In this document: piece by piece, positions 12,930 to 20,880 of the stretch
Position numbering within the stretch: position 1 is the stretch's first letter
How the letters are laid out: each line of letters opens with the position of its first letter
Assembly (NCBI GenBank): GCA_009929775.1
Contig: RZZS01000026.1
Coordinates: 1-34,136 of the forward strand
DNA length: 34,136 nucleotides
Direction of reading: 5' to 3'
DNA from: Alphaproteobacteria bacterium
GTDB taxonomy: Bacteria > Pseudomonadota > Alphaproteobacteria > Micavibrionales > Micavibrionaceae
The notes under the pieces: generated by a model
What the model saw: only the letters and a program-made list of their open reading frames with translations
Database searches by the model: none
What the model was told of the DNA's origin: nothing
Made by a program: the position numbers and the translations under genes

Positions 12930-15077
12930 TTATATCCCTTTGGAAAGCGTTCCCGTCACAACGGCGGGGGTCAGTAACTGTGGAAGGACGTCGGGTTCCG
13001 GTCGTTCGCCGGTATCCGGGTCTCTCCGGCCATAAAAAACATAGATCGGGACGCCGCTGCGTCCATAGCGCTCGAGATAGCGGGTGATGTCCTCGTCGAA
13101 ATTCGTCCAGTCGCCGACCAGATACCTGATACCGTTCTCCTCAAAGAAGCGCCTGGTCTGGGGCATGCGCAGCGCAACCTTTTCATTAACCTTGCAGGTG
13201 ATGCACCAGGCGGCGGTCATCTCAACGAACACCGGATCGTTTCCTTCGAGAAGCACACGCAACTTTTCCGGTGTCCAGGGCTCGCGAATGTCGGATGTTT
13301 CCTCACGCGCAGGGGAAGGGGTGGTGGCAGGCGCCGGTGCTGCCGTCAGGAACGGCAGTTGAATAATCACCGCAAGGATAACGAGAAGCGCAACGAACCG
13401 GCTGGCGAAATATCCGGCACCGCTCTGCGGACGACGGTCGAGAAGCCATACTGCAAAAGCGATTCCAACCACGCCGGCGAGCGAAAGCAGCACACCGGCT
13501 GATCCGGCCTGCTGGCTCACCACCCAGATCAGCCATGCGCTTGAGGCGAACATAGGGAAGGCGAGAAACTGCCGGAAGGTCTCCATCCATGCACCGGGCC
13601 GCGGCAACAGCCTTTGCAGCGGCGGAGCGAGCGAGAGCGCGAGGAAGGGTAGCGCGAGCCCAAGTCCGAGAGCGAGGAAAACGGCGAGGGCGACGGCGGC
13701 GGGCTGGGTCAGCGCGAACCCCATCGCCGCCCCCATGAACGGCGCGGTGCAGGGTGTGGCCACAACGGTTGCCAGAACACCAGTGAAGAAGGACCCCGGG
13801 AGTCCCTGTTTCATGGCGAGCGCGCTGCCCATTCGAGCCAGTCCCTGTCCACCGATTTCGAACAGACCGGAGAGATTAAGGCCGATCAGGAAAAACAGCC
13901 AGGAGAGCAGCGTTACGACAATGGGATTTTGAAGCTGGAAGCCCCAGCCTATCAGCGCGCCCGCTTCCTTTAGTCCGATGAGGAGGGCGGCGATCGCCGT
14001 GAACGTCACAAGGATGCCGAGTGTGTAGGCGAAGCCGTGCCCTGCGGCCAGTTTTGGATGCTCGGCAGCGAGTTTGACGGAGCCGAGCGCCTTGATTGAA
14101 AGAACAGGGAAGACGCACGGCATCAGATTGAGGATCAGTCCGCCGAGTAAGGCAAAGACAATAGCCTGAAACCAGGAAATCTTCGGTTCGGACGAGCCGG
14201 GTTCGGCTGCTGCGGGTGTGTCTGCCGCCGTAACAATTGGTTCGGTAACCAGTTCACGCCGCGCCGTGATTGCCGAGGCAACCCGGTCTCCCGATCGCGT
14301 CTCAAGTTCGATCACACCCCTGATTTCGTGAAGGCCGCCGAGCTGCCGGGTGCCGCGCGCCTGACGAAGGATGATGTTGCCGTTTTCGGCGGACGCGGAA
14401 AGCGAAGCCGTGTTTTCCACGATTCCCCAGTCGAGCGGGAAGAAGGCGACGGTGCCCATCAGCGTACTCGTGGCGAGAGCGGCGTCGGCGGGGGTCAGCG
14501 TAATGACGAAATCGCCGCCGTCGACCCGGAAGGTGGCAGGCCAGTCGACGGGGACGGGAATCTGTGCCCGGGCCTCGCCGACGAGGCGCGGGTTGCCCTG
14601 GTCGGGGCCGTCATTTAGAGTCAGACTCAGTTCGTCGCCTTCCGGTATGCAGATGTCATGGCAGACGAGAATCTGGATATCGGCGAACAGGTCGAGCGGT
14701 CCCGCCGGGATGGTTTCCGCAGCGGTTATTTCCTGCAAGAGGACGACACGGCCTTCGTAGCCGTAGTTGACGAGCGGCCCGAAAGGGATTTCCTCCGGCA
14801 CCGGGTATAGCAGGGGGCCCGCGCTGAGGCCTTCCGGCAAATCCCATTCGATGCGCGGCGAACTGCCCGAGTCGCCCGGATTTTCCCAGTAAGTGTGCCA
14901 TTGCGGCTCGATCTGCTGTTCGATGGCAACCCACAGGCTTCCGCCGGGCCGCAGCGTTGTCGATTCCGGAACGAGCCGGAGCTGGACGTGCCGGGGGGCT
15001 TCAGGGGTCTCCCGGGCGCTGGCGGAAGGGGCGGAAACGGCGAGAAAAGCGAGAAGTGCAAGGAGTCGAACGATCAT
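12930..15077 (-). CDS. dsbD: DsbD/ScsB-like transmembrane thiol-disulfide reductant transporter
   Basis: The protein carries electrons from cytoplasmic thioredoxin across the inner membrane to periplasmic redox proteins. Using the ATG at 15077 (715 residues), it has a signal peptide (about 1-21), an N-terminal periplasmic domain with C139-HDI-C143 in ILVCHDICIPEG, a membrane domain of about eight helices with C321 (LMPCVFPVLS) and C443 (TPCTAPFMG), and a C-terminal thioredoxin domain with W-C625-IT-C628. These three cysteine pairs are the full relay. The large N-terminal domain is like ScsB, which in Caulobacter reduces periplasmic peroxiredoxin-like and TlpA-like proteins. The two redoxin genes directly downstream fit that role. 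The frame is open to 15209, but the signal peptide fixes the start. Confidence 0.92.
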   Translation of the reverse strand: MIVRLLALLAFLAVSAPSASARETPEAPRHVQLRLVPESTTLRPGGSLWVAIEQQIEPQWHTYWENPGDSGSSPRIEWDLPEGLSAGPLLYPVPEEIPFGPLVNYGYEGRVVLLQEITAAETIPAGPLDLFADIQILVCHDICIPEGDELSLTLNDGPDQGNPRLVGEARAQIPVPVDWPATFRVDGGDFVITLTPADAALATSTLMGTVAFFPLDWGIVENTASLSASAENGNIILRQARGTRQLGGLHEIRGVIELETRSGDRVASAITARRELVTEPIVTAADTPAAAEPGSSEPKISWFQAIVFALLGGLILNLMPCVFPVLSIKALGSVKLAAEHPKLAAGHGFAYTLGILVTFTAIAALLIGLKEAGALIGWGFQLQNPIVVTLLSWLFFLIGLNLSGLFEIGGQGLARMGSALAMKQGLPGSFFTGVLATVVATPCTAPFMGAAMGFALTQPAAVALAVFLALGLGLALPFLALSLAPPLQRLLPRPGAWMETFRQFLAFPMFASSAWLIWVVSQQAGSAGVLLSLAGVVGIAFAVWLLDRRPQSGAGYFASRFVALLVILAVIIQLPFLTAAPAPATTPSPAREETSDIREPWTPEKLRVLLEGNDPVFVEMTAAWCITCKVNEKVALRMPQTRRFFEENGIRYLVGDWTNFDEDITRYLERYGRSGVPIYVFYGRRDPDTGERPEPDVLPQLLTPAVVTGTLSKGI

Positions 15078-15271
15078 CAGGATCCCGGGTGACGAAAAGA
15101 AAACGACATGGAACTTTGAGTAATCTAGTACGGAAACGGTTTTGCGCAAAGGAGATCGCTGCGGAAAGAGAGCGATCGCCAGACCCCGATCCGGAACGGA
15201 ACCGTGCAAACGGTTGCCCGTTCGGAAAAAAGCTGTTGCATTTTGGAGGAAAAGGGCGCTTTACTGGGGTC

Positions 15272-15370
15272 ATGGTTATCAAGGACACAGCAGCCATGTT
15301 CCCGACGCGTCAGGCTTTCGCAGCCTGCGCCGCTTGCTGTGCCGCCGCTGCCGCAGCCGCCGCCCGCTGA
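15272..15370 (+). CDS. short Ala/Cys-rich ORF, candidate leader peptide
   Basis: The ATG at 15272 opens a 32-codon ORF that ends with a run of alanine and cysteine codons (FAACAACC, then eight Ala and Arg). Two hairpins lie in it. CAGGCT (15311-15316) pairs with AGCCTG (15322-15327). GCCCGC (15362-15367) pairs with GCGGGC (15371-15376), with the TGA stop as the loop. It precedes an aminotransferase gene by 76 bases and is divergent from the dsbD-like gene. The layout resembles an attenuator leader in which stalling at alanine or cysteine codons changes RNA folding. Against this, no T-run follows the second hairpin, the ribosome binding site is only GGGG, and a perfect TTGACA lies downstream at 15383. 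It is the main item in the 15078-15446 gap. Confidence 0.35.
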   Translation: MVIKDTAAMFPTRQAFAACAACCAAAAAAAAR

Positions 15371-15446
15371 GCGGGCACACATTTGACATATCACCCAACA
15401 TTTGTGAACCTAAAACTTAATCTCTCGCAGGCAGAGTGTAACCAAA

Positions 15447-16670
15447 ATGCTTTTGAACGATCCCAAATGGAACGAGAGTTCCGTCCTTGCTCCGAACGAT
15501 AAAACGTTCCGGCAAACGCAGTATCTCCGACCGGTACTCGACCAGATCCATCACAATCCCGCCGCTGAAATCATGTGCCATGCGCGCGGGCGGACGGGGA
15601 TCCTCTCACTCGGTCAGGGCGAAGGCGACGTTTCTACGCCGGACTTTATCACCGAGGCGGGGATTGACGCCTTGCGAGCCGGGAAAACGTTTTACGGGCC
15701 GCCGCTTGGCCTGCCGGAGATGCGCCGGACGCTGTCCGATTACTACCGCGACGTTTTCGGGTTCGACCTGCCGCCCGAACGCATGGTTTTGACTCCTTCG
15801 GGAACGGCGGCCATGCACCTTGCCATGATGGCCGTCTGCGACAAGGACGACGAGGTTATCGCCGTTACGCCGCTCTGGAAAAATCTTCTGTGCGCGATCC
15901 AGCTTCAGGAAGCGCATACGAAAGAGGTCTGCCTGCGCGAGAATGGCGGCTCCTGGTCGCTCGATCTTCAGGAACTGTTCGACGCCGTCACGCCGATCAC
16001 GCGCGCCATCATCATCAATTCGCCGAACAACCCGACCGGCTGGATGATGGACACGGACGATATGCGCACGATCATGGAATTCGCGCGCGAGCGCGGCATC
16101 TGGGTCATTTCGGACGAGGTGTACGGACGTATGGCATACGGGATCAGGCGCGCTCCGAGTTTCCTTGATGTCGCCGATCCGGACGACCGGCTGATCGTCA
16201 TCAACAGTTTTTCCAAGAACTGGGCGATGACCGGCTGGCGCATGGGCTGGATGGTCGTTCCGGAGGAAGCCGAGAAGCGCATTTACGATCTTGTGCTGTA
16301 CGACTACCTTTGCCCGCAGGCTTTCTCGCAATTCGCAGGCATGCAGGCCCTGCGGAACGGCGAGGCGTTTCTGTCCTCCCAGATGGCCTGGTACCGTCAG
16401 GCCCGCGATATCGTTTACGACCGTTTTGCGCAATGGGGCAACATCGTCTCCACGCCGCCGGACGCGACCTTTTACGCCTTCTTCCGGGTCGAAGGCGAAG
16501 AAAGCTGTTTCAACCTGTGTCGGCGATTGATCGATGAGGCGGGACTGTGCCTTGCGCCCGGGTGCGCTTTCGGCAAGGAAGCCTGCGGTTACGTTCGCAT
16601 GTGTTTCGCGGTGTCCGAGCCGAAATTGCTGGACGCGCTGGGGCGGCTGGAGCGCGTCGTCCGGCGGTAG
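15447..16670 (+). CDS. PLP-dependent aminotransferase, class I/II
   Basis: This is a fold-type I aminotransferase of 407 residues in the AspC-like group that transfers amino groups between an amino acid and a 2-oxo acid. Visible motifs are LSLGQGEGDVSTPDFI near the N-terminus, TFYGPPLGLPEMRRTL, the PLP-pocket region TPSGTAAMHLAM, NSPNNPTGW (the conserved Asn), SDEVYGRM (the Asp and Tyr contacting the ring), and NSFSKNWAMTGWRMGW, which contains the Schiff-base lysine. The substrate cannot be read from the sequence. A 30-residue extension precedes the usual start of the fold. The ATG at 15447 has only a poor GGCAGAG upstream. It is a single-gene unit, followed by a hairpin at 16708. Confidence 0.9.
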   Translation: MLLNDPKWNESSVLAPNDKTFRQTQYLRPVLDQIHHNPAAEIMCHARGRTGILSLGQGEGDVSTPDFITEAGIDALRAGKTFYGPPLGLPEMRRTLSDYYRDVFGFDLPPERMVLTPSGTAAMHLAMMAVCDKDDEVIAVTPLWKNLLCAIQLQEAHTKEVCLRENGGSWSLDLQELFDAVTPITRAIIINSPNNPTGWMMDTDDMRTIMEFARERGIWVISDEVYGRMAYGIRRAPSFLDVADPDDRLIVINSFSKNWAMTGWRMGWMVVPEEAEKRIYDLVLYDYLCPQAFSQFAGMQALRNGEAFLSSQMAWYRQARDIVYDRFAQWGNIVSTPPDATFYAFFRVEGEESCFNLCRRLIDEAGLCLAPGCAFGKEACGYVRMCFAVSEPKLLDALGRLERVVRR

Positions 16671-16707
16671 CAGGGTGCTTCACGAAGCGGTACAAAATTT
16701 TAAGTTC

Positions 16708-16730
16708 ATCCCGCGGCCTGTCCGCGGGAT
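16708..16730. terminator. hairpin between convergent aminotransferase and anti-sigma genes
   Basis: ATCCCGCGG (16708-16716) and CCGCGGGAT (16722-16730) pair perfectly around CCTGT. TTTG follows on the plus strand and AAAATTTT lies just before it, so it probably ends transcription from both sides. Confidence 0.6.
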
Positions 16731-16764
16731 TTGTGCATCCGGGACTTTTTTCGCTCCTGCGCTC

Positions 16765-17394
16765 TCAGGGATGTGGTCCCGCGGTTTTGGCGACAAGGCA
16801 CAGGCAGCCGGTTTCACTGTGCGCGAGGAGCGTATGGCGAACACGGTCGTATATCGCGAGGTCGCCGGGTCCGTAGGCTGCGAACTCGTCAACGAAACCG
16901 CCCTCGAGGACGAGAACGAACGCAACGTCGTTGTGCGCGCGGGTTGCCGAGCGGGTTCCGGGCGCCATTTTCAGAAGATGGAGGGAGCTCTCGCCGGGAA
17001 CGGAAAGGCGGCACACGAGGGTGTCACCGGAACGACGCCAGAAATCCTCTCCTCTTTTCAGGGGCGGCAGAATCGGGCGGACTGGAGACGGGAGTGAAAG
17101 GTCGCCTCCGAGGTCGGCGGGATGTGCGACCGGGGGCCGGTCGTATTCCCTGATCGCGCCGATCCGGTCCAGGACGTTGTCGAGACTGTTCTCCCGCATC
17201 TCCACCGGCTCGCATATCGTTTCGACCAGAACGCCGCCGACCGCTTCAAGCCCGCAAACGCACGCACGCGCTTCCGCGGAGTACACCAGAAACGATTCGG
17301 CCAGAATGGACAGCGCTGTGTCGAGCGAACCCCGCGCGTAATCAAGAAGGAGGTCGGCGTGGCGACCGGATATTGTTTCTGCTGCTACTTCCAT
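16765..17394 (-). CDS. chrR: ChrR-like anti-sigma factor with cupin domain, zinc ligands lost
   Basis: In Rhodobacter sphaeroides ChrR holds RpoE inactive until singlet oxygen appears; its N-terminal domain binds zinc and its C-terminal cupin domain senses. This 209-residue protein keeps the overall plan: LLLDYARGSLDTALSILAE and GLEAVGGVLVE at the N-terminus, a linker, then a cupin core with FVLVLEGGFVDE, YGPGDLAIYD, HTLLAH and TGCLCLV. Aligned without gaps to ChrR as I recall it, the four N-terminal zinc ligands (H6, H31, C35, C38) become G10, F35, S39 and A42; a new pair, C45 and C47, lies close by. In the cupin, two of four metal ligands also seem replaced. The start overlaps the sigma gene by ten bases. 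The partner is certain, the mechanism is not. Confidence 0.82.
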   Translation of the reverse strand: MEVAAETISGRHADLLLDYARGSLDTALSILAESFLVYSAEARACVCGLEAVGGVLVETICEPVEMRENSLDNVLDRIGAIREYDRPPVAHPADLGGDLSLPSPVRPILPPLKRGEDFWRRSGDTLVCRLSVPGESSLHLLKMAPGTRSATRAHNDVAFVLVLEGGFVDEFAAYGPGDLAIYDRVRHTLLAHSETGCLCLVAKTAGPHP

Positions 17395-17972
17395 AGTTCG
17401 CTCACCTGGTGCTGTTTTCTCAGCTTTTCAAGGGCAATTCGGATCCGCGACTTGACGGTGCCGAGCGGAATTCGTTCTTCGTCGGCGATTTCCTGATGGG
17501 TCTTGTTATCGAAAAACGCTTTCGACAAAATGTCCGCCTGCTCCGGAGGCAGGGCTTTTATAGCTCCGGCAAGCGCCCGGGATTCCTCGATGCGCGCATG
17601 GGCTTCGGCGGGGGATTCCGCGGAATCCGGAACGGACACAGCCTCAGGCGTGTCGAATTCGGGGCAGGCGGTCTTACGAAAAAAATCGGTCCGCTTGTTG
17701 CGGGCGATTGTGAATATCCACGTGCTCGCTGCGGAAAGGGCCGGATTGAAGGAGGAGGCTTTCCGCCAGACGGTCAGCATTACGTCCTGCGCGAGATCGT
17801 CGGCGACTGGTTCCGAAAGGCCCGCTTTCATGAGATAGGATTTCACCCGCGGAGCAAAATACCGGAACAGCTCGACGAACGCCTGGTGGTCGCCATCTCT
17901 GGCGATGCGCGCGAGCATATCCTCAAAGCGTCTGGGAACCGGTGTATCCCGATGTCGCGTTCCTGCTTGCAT
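17385..17972 (-). CDS. rpoE: ECF sigma factor, RpoE/ECF11-like
   Basis: The 195-residue protein has the two domains of group IV sigma factors. Region 2 (about 20-90) includes FVELFRYFAPRVKSYLMKAG, ADDLAQDVMLTVWRK and ASTWIFTIARNKRTDFFRK. Region 4 (about 130-190) includes LPPEQADILSKAFFDNKTHQEIADEERIPLGTVKSRIRIALEKLRK. Pairing with a ChrR-like anti-sigma downstream, with overlapping frames, places it in the group that controls the singlet-oxygen response in Rhodobacter and Caulobacter. The start is uncertain: ATG 17972 gives a normal N-terminus but has no clear ribosome binding site; the frame is open to 18161, and a strong AAGGAGGG near 18053 is followed by no normal in-frame start codon. Confidence 0.9.
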   Translation of the reverse strand: MQAGTRHRDTPVPRRFEDMLARIARDGDHQAFVELFRYFAPRVKSYLMKAGLSEPVADDLAQDVMLTVWRKASSFNPALSAASTWIFTIARNKRTDFFRKTACPEFDTPEAVSVPDSAESPAEAHARIEESRALAGAIKALPPEQADILSKAFFDNKTHQEIADEERIPLGTVKSRIRIALEKLRKQHQVSELWK

Positions 17973-18102
17973 GCCAGCGCCGGTTCGTTTCCTGACCCCG
18001 AAGTATTTTTCTTTGTCATTCTGGCAGGTCGCGGTCGCACCCGTAAAGGCAATTCCCTCCTTCCGTGACTTCAGAAAACCTGATATTCTGAAGCTGACAG
18101 TA

Positions 18103-18132
18103 GATATACGCATGAATCTTATGCATGGATCA
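18103..18132 (-). promoter_or_regulatory. possible ECF promoter of the sigma/anti-sigma operon
   Basis: On the minus strand TGATCC (18132-18127), the -35 sequence recalled for Rhodobacter RpoE, is followed after 18 bases by TATATC (18108-18103). The -10 does not match the RpoE consensus well. It lies about 130 bases upstream of the sigma start, as expected for autoregulation. The match may be chance. Confidence 0.3.
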
Positions 18133-18230
18133 TCTTTTCTCTTTGTCCGTTCCGGGCGCATCGTCTAGCTTACCGAGTTAGCATCTGTTCAATATGACCC
18201 GACATTCGAATCGAAACATAAGGTAGGCTT

Positions 18231-18743
18231 ATGCTCCGACTTACACGACTTCCTGGTATTCTCCTTCTGGCCCTTGCTTGCGCGGGAACGGCCTTCGCCG
18301 CTGATCCGAAGCCGATAGGAACGTATGGCGAATGGTCCGCCTACACGTTTTCGGAAGGAGGCAACAAGGTTTGTTACATGGCCAGCCAGCCCCGGAAAGC
18401 CGAGGGCGATTACACGCGTCGGGGCGACATATATGCGCTGATCACACATCGCCCGGCGGAAGGAACGAAAAACGTTTTCAGTTACATCACCGGGTACGAG
18501 TACAAGCCGGCAAGCGATGTGACCATCCAGATTGGCTCCGAGCGGTTTACCCTTTTTACGCAGGGCGAAACAGCGTGGGCTCCCGATGCCGAAACCGACG
18601 ACGCTCTCGCGAAGGCTATTCGCGCCGGGTCGACAATGGTCGTTACGGGTACGTCGAAGCGTGGGACGCCGACAACGGATTCATACAGCCTCTCGGGGTC
18701 TTCCGCTGCCCACGACGCGATAACCAAAGAATGTGGACTATAG
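18231..18743 (+). CDS. IalB-family (invasion-associated locus B) exported protein
   Basis: The 170-residue protein has a Sec signal peptide (about 1-23, ending GTAFA) and the IalB-family pattern: GEWSAYTFSEGGNKVCYMASQPRK, FSYITGYEYKPASDVTIQIG, ERFTLFTQGETAWAPD, AGSTMVVTGTSKRGTPTTDSYSL, and a final cysteine in KECGL. The name comes from Bartonella, where it contributes to erythrocyte invasion, but the family is widespread in free-living alphaproteobacteria and its general role is unknown. The two cysteines (KVCYM and KECGL) may form a disulfide. AAGGTAGG lies just before the ATG. The following two-TM protein starts 21 bases after the stop and is probably co-transcribed. Confidence 0.85.
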   Translation: MLRLTRLPGILLLALACAGTAFAADPKPIGTYGEWSAYTFSEGGNKVCYMASQPRKAEGDYTRRGDIYALITHRPAEGTKNVFSYITGYEYKPASDVTIQIGSERFTLFTQGETAWAPDAETDDALAKAIRAGSTMVVTGTSKRGTPTTDSYSLSGSSAAHDAITKECGL

Positions 18744-18764
18744 AAAAACCAGATGGGGATCACA

Positions 18765-19244
18765 ATGAAACACATTGAAGTATCGCGGAAAATCGTGCTC
18801 GGTCAAAAGGCGGGCGCGGCGGAGATCCGGAAGTCGCTGCTTGAGCGGCTTGAAAAAACGATCGAGATCGAGTCGCTTTCGGAAGGCGATGAGAAATTCA
18901 ATATAAAGGGCACGACGGGGACTCCTGCGAGCATCACTCGCCATGCGCGGGTCGATTTCGACGTCGAAATCGCGATGGAAGACGGGGTCGCGAAGGTGCT
19001 CATCTCTGGTTATACGCGTATCGCGAAGTCGTTGTCCCTGTTCTATACGTTCTTCTTTCTTCTGTTCCTTCTCGTTGGTCTCCTTCCCGGCGCCATAAGC
19101 AGCGGCCCAGAGAGCGGGCCGCTCGATGTTCTCGTGTTCCTCATTCTCGGTATTTTCGTGATTGTTGATACCAACCGGAAGCTGGGAGAGCCCAAGGAGT
19201 ATCTGGAGCAGACATTGCAGTCACTGGATACGCAGTTCGGGTGA
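18765..19244 (+). CDS. two-TM membrane protein with N-terminal soluble domain, unknown
   Basis: The 159-residue protein has an N-terminal domain of about 90 residues without membrane features (EVSRKIVLGQKAG..., then ITRHARVDFDVEIAMEDGVAKVLISGY), which by its strand pattern may be a small alpha-beta domain. Two membrane helices follow (about 93-115, LFYTFFFLLFLLVGLLPGAI, and about 122-140, VLVFLILGIFVIVDT), with a short amphipathic C-terminal tail. I do not recognise a family. The ATG at 18765 has GGGGAT six bases upstream; an ATG at 18753 is less likely. It follows the IalB gene by 21 bases and precedes the M23 peptidase gene by 33. Confidence 0.72.
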   Translation: MKHIEVSRKIVLGQKAGAAEIRKSLLERLEKTIEIESLSEGDEKFNIKGTTGTPASITRHARVDFDVEIAMEDGVAKVLISGYTRIAKSLSLFYTFFFLLFLLVGLLPGAISSGPESGPLDVLVFLILGIFVIVDTNRKLGEPKEYLEQTLQSLDTQFG

Positions 19245-19277
19245 GGCTGGCGTCGTCGCAACGGCGGCTCTGAATCA

Positions 19278-20873
19278 ATGAATATGGCCTTTTCTGTGCA
19301 ACGGAAAACACATATATCGCGATTGCGCCTGGAGACCTTTAAAGCTCTTTACCTTCGGGGGAGCGGGAAGGCTGCGGATGTGCTCGGTCGGTTTATGCGT
19401 GTACGCCGCAGGTATTTCCTGACGCGTTCTGAAGGCCTTCGTCTCCGGTACGTCGCGGCGCCGCTGGCGGCCCTGGTGATGTCGGTGTCGGTCCTTCCGC
19501 AGTTCGGAAATCATCCGGCGGGCGCATCGCCGCATGTCGTTTCCGATAAAGGGGTTCTGGGTTCGACGAGCCGCAGTCATCTGCTCGCCCGGATCGAGCC
19601 GGGGGCGGGAGGGGTCTCGGCCCGGCTGAGCGTTGGGCGGCTCGACGAGGAATCTCGCGCCGCGTTGAGAAAGGCGGAGCCGCTGATACCGGCGGCCTAT
19701 CAGGCTGTTCCGGATTTTGACGAGCCGCCGAAGCCGAAAGTGAAAAACGTCGAAATTGGCAAAGGCGATGCGGTTTCGGTCGTGCTTCAGAAGGCCGGTT
19801 TGTCGAGCACGGAAACCTTCGCGGTAATCAAGGCGATGGAACCCCATCTCGATCCGCGCAAGATTCGTCCCGGACAGAAGATATCCGTTCGTTTTGATCC
19901 GTCGGAAAGGACTGACGGTTATGAATTTTCCGAGATGCGGGTTGTCCTCGATCCGGTGCGTGCGGTTGTCGTTACGCCGGATGGGGATGCCTACCGCTCG
20001 GGGATCGAGGAGAAAGACGTTCATCCGCGTTTGCAGGCGCAGGTGGCGGACATCGAGGTTTCTCTTTATGGCTCCGCGGCCAAGGCCGGTATTCCGTCGG
20101 CCGTCATTGCCGAGGCCATACGGATATATTCATGGGACGTCGATTTCCAGCGGGACATTCGCGCGGGCGACCGACTTGAGGTTTTGTACGAAACTTACGT
20201 GACCGAGGATGGCGAATTCGCGCGCTACGGCGATGTTCTGTACGCTTCGCTGAGCGTTGGCGGAAAGGCGATTCCCGTCTACCGCTATACGATGAAGAAC
20301 GGCGATGTCGACTATTTTGAGCCAAACGGTCGCAGCGTTCGCAAGGCGCTGATGAAAACCCCAATAGATGGCGCGCGCCTTTCTTCAGGTTACGGCATGC
20401 GCAAGCATCCGGTTCTCGGATATAACAAGTTGCACAAGGGGCAGGACTTCGCTGCGCCGACCGGCACGCCCATTTACGCGGCGGGTGATGGCGTGATCGA
20501 GAAGGCGGGGCGCTGGAGCTCCTACGGCATCTACACGCGCATCCGGCACAATTCGTCCCTTAAGACCGCCTACGCGCACCAAAGCCGTCTTGCCAAAGGC
20601 ATTGCGCCCGGCGTCCGCGTCAAGCAGGGTCAGGTCATCGGCTATGTCGGCACAACGGGTCGTTCGACCGGTCCGCACCTGCATTATGAGGTGCTCCATG
20701 ACGGAAACCACGTAAACCCGGCAACGTTGAAGCTCCCGCAAGGATCGACGTTGACAGGCACGGAACTGGCCACATTCAAGGATAGAATGAAGAACCTGAA
20801 CCAGCAGTTTGCGTCCATGGCGGGAGGCGTCCGTCTCGTGAGCGGCTCGCTGGACGAGGTCGCCGTGCATTGA
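19278..20873 (+). CDS. M23-family peptidoglycan DD-metalloendopeptidase (MepM/LytM-like)
   Basis: This 531-residue protein is probably an inner-membrane-anchored wall hydrolase that cuts cross-links during growth or division. A basic N-terminal stretch (residues 1-56) leads to one membrane helix (about 58-75), a long periplasmic region with an OapA/LysM-like segment (SVVLQKAGLSSTETFAVIKAM, RKIRPGQKISVRFD), and the M23 domain (about 360-475). The zinc ligands are all present: H386 and D390 in LHKGQDF, and H469 in PHLHY, with the catalytic-site H434 and H467. So it should be active, unlike EnvC-type activators. Two ATG codons stand at 19278 and 19284; the ribosome binding site is poor. It ends seven bases before the convergent reductase gene. 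Confidence 0.9.
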   Translation: MNMAFSVQRKTHISRLRLETFKALYLRGSGKAADVLGRFMRVRRRYFLTRSEGLRLRYVAAPLAALVMSVSVLPQFGNHPAGASPHVVSDKGVLGSTSRSHLLARIEPGAGGVSARLSVGRLDEESRAALRKAEPLIPAAYQAVPDFDEPPKPKVKNVEIGKGDAVSVVLQKAGLSSTETFAVIKAMEPHLDPRKIRPGQKISVRFDPSERTDGYEFSEMRVVLDPVRAVVVTPDGDAYRSGIEEKDVHPRLQAQVADIEVSLYGSAAKAGIPSAVIAEAIRIYSWDVDFQRDIRAGDRLEVLYETYVTEDGEFARYGDVLYASLSVGGKAIPVYRYTMKNGDVDYFEPNGRSVRKALMKTPIDGARLSSGYGMRKHPVLGYNKLHKGQDFAAPTGTPIYAAGDGVIEKAGRWSSYGIYTRIRHNSSLKTAYAHQSRLAKGIAPGVRVKQGQVIGYVGTTGRSTGPHLHYEVLHDGNHVNPATLKLPQGSTLTGTELATFKDRMKNLNQQFASMAGGVRLVSGSLDEVAVH

Positions 20874-20880
20874 TCTTCAT

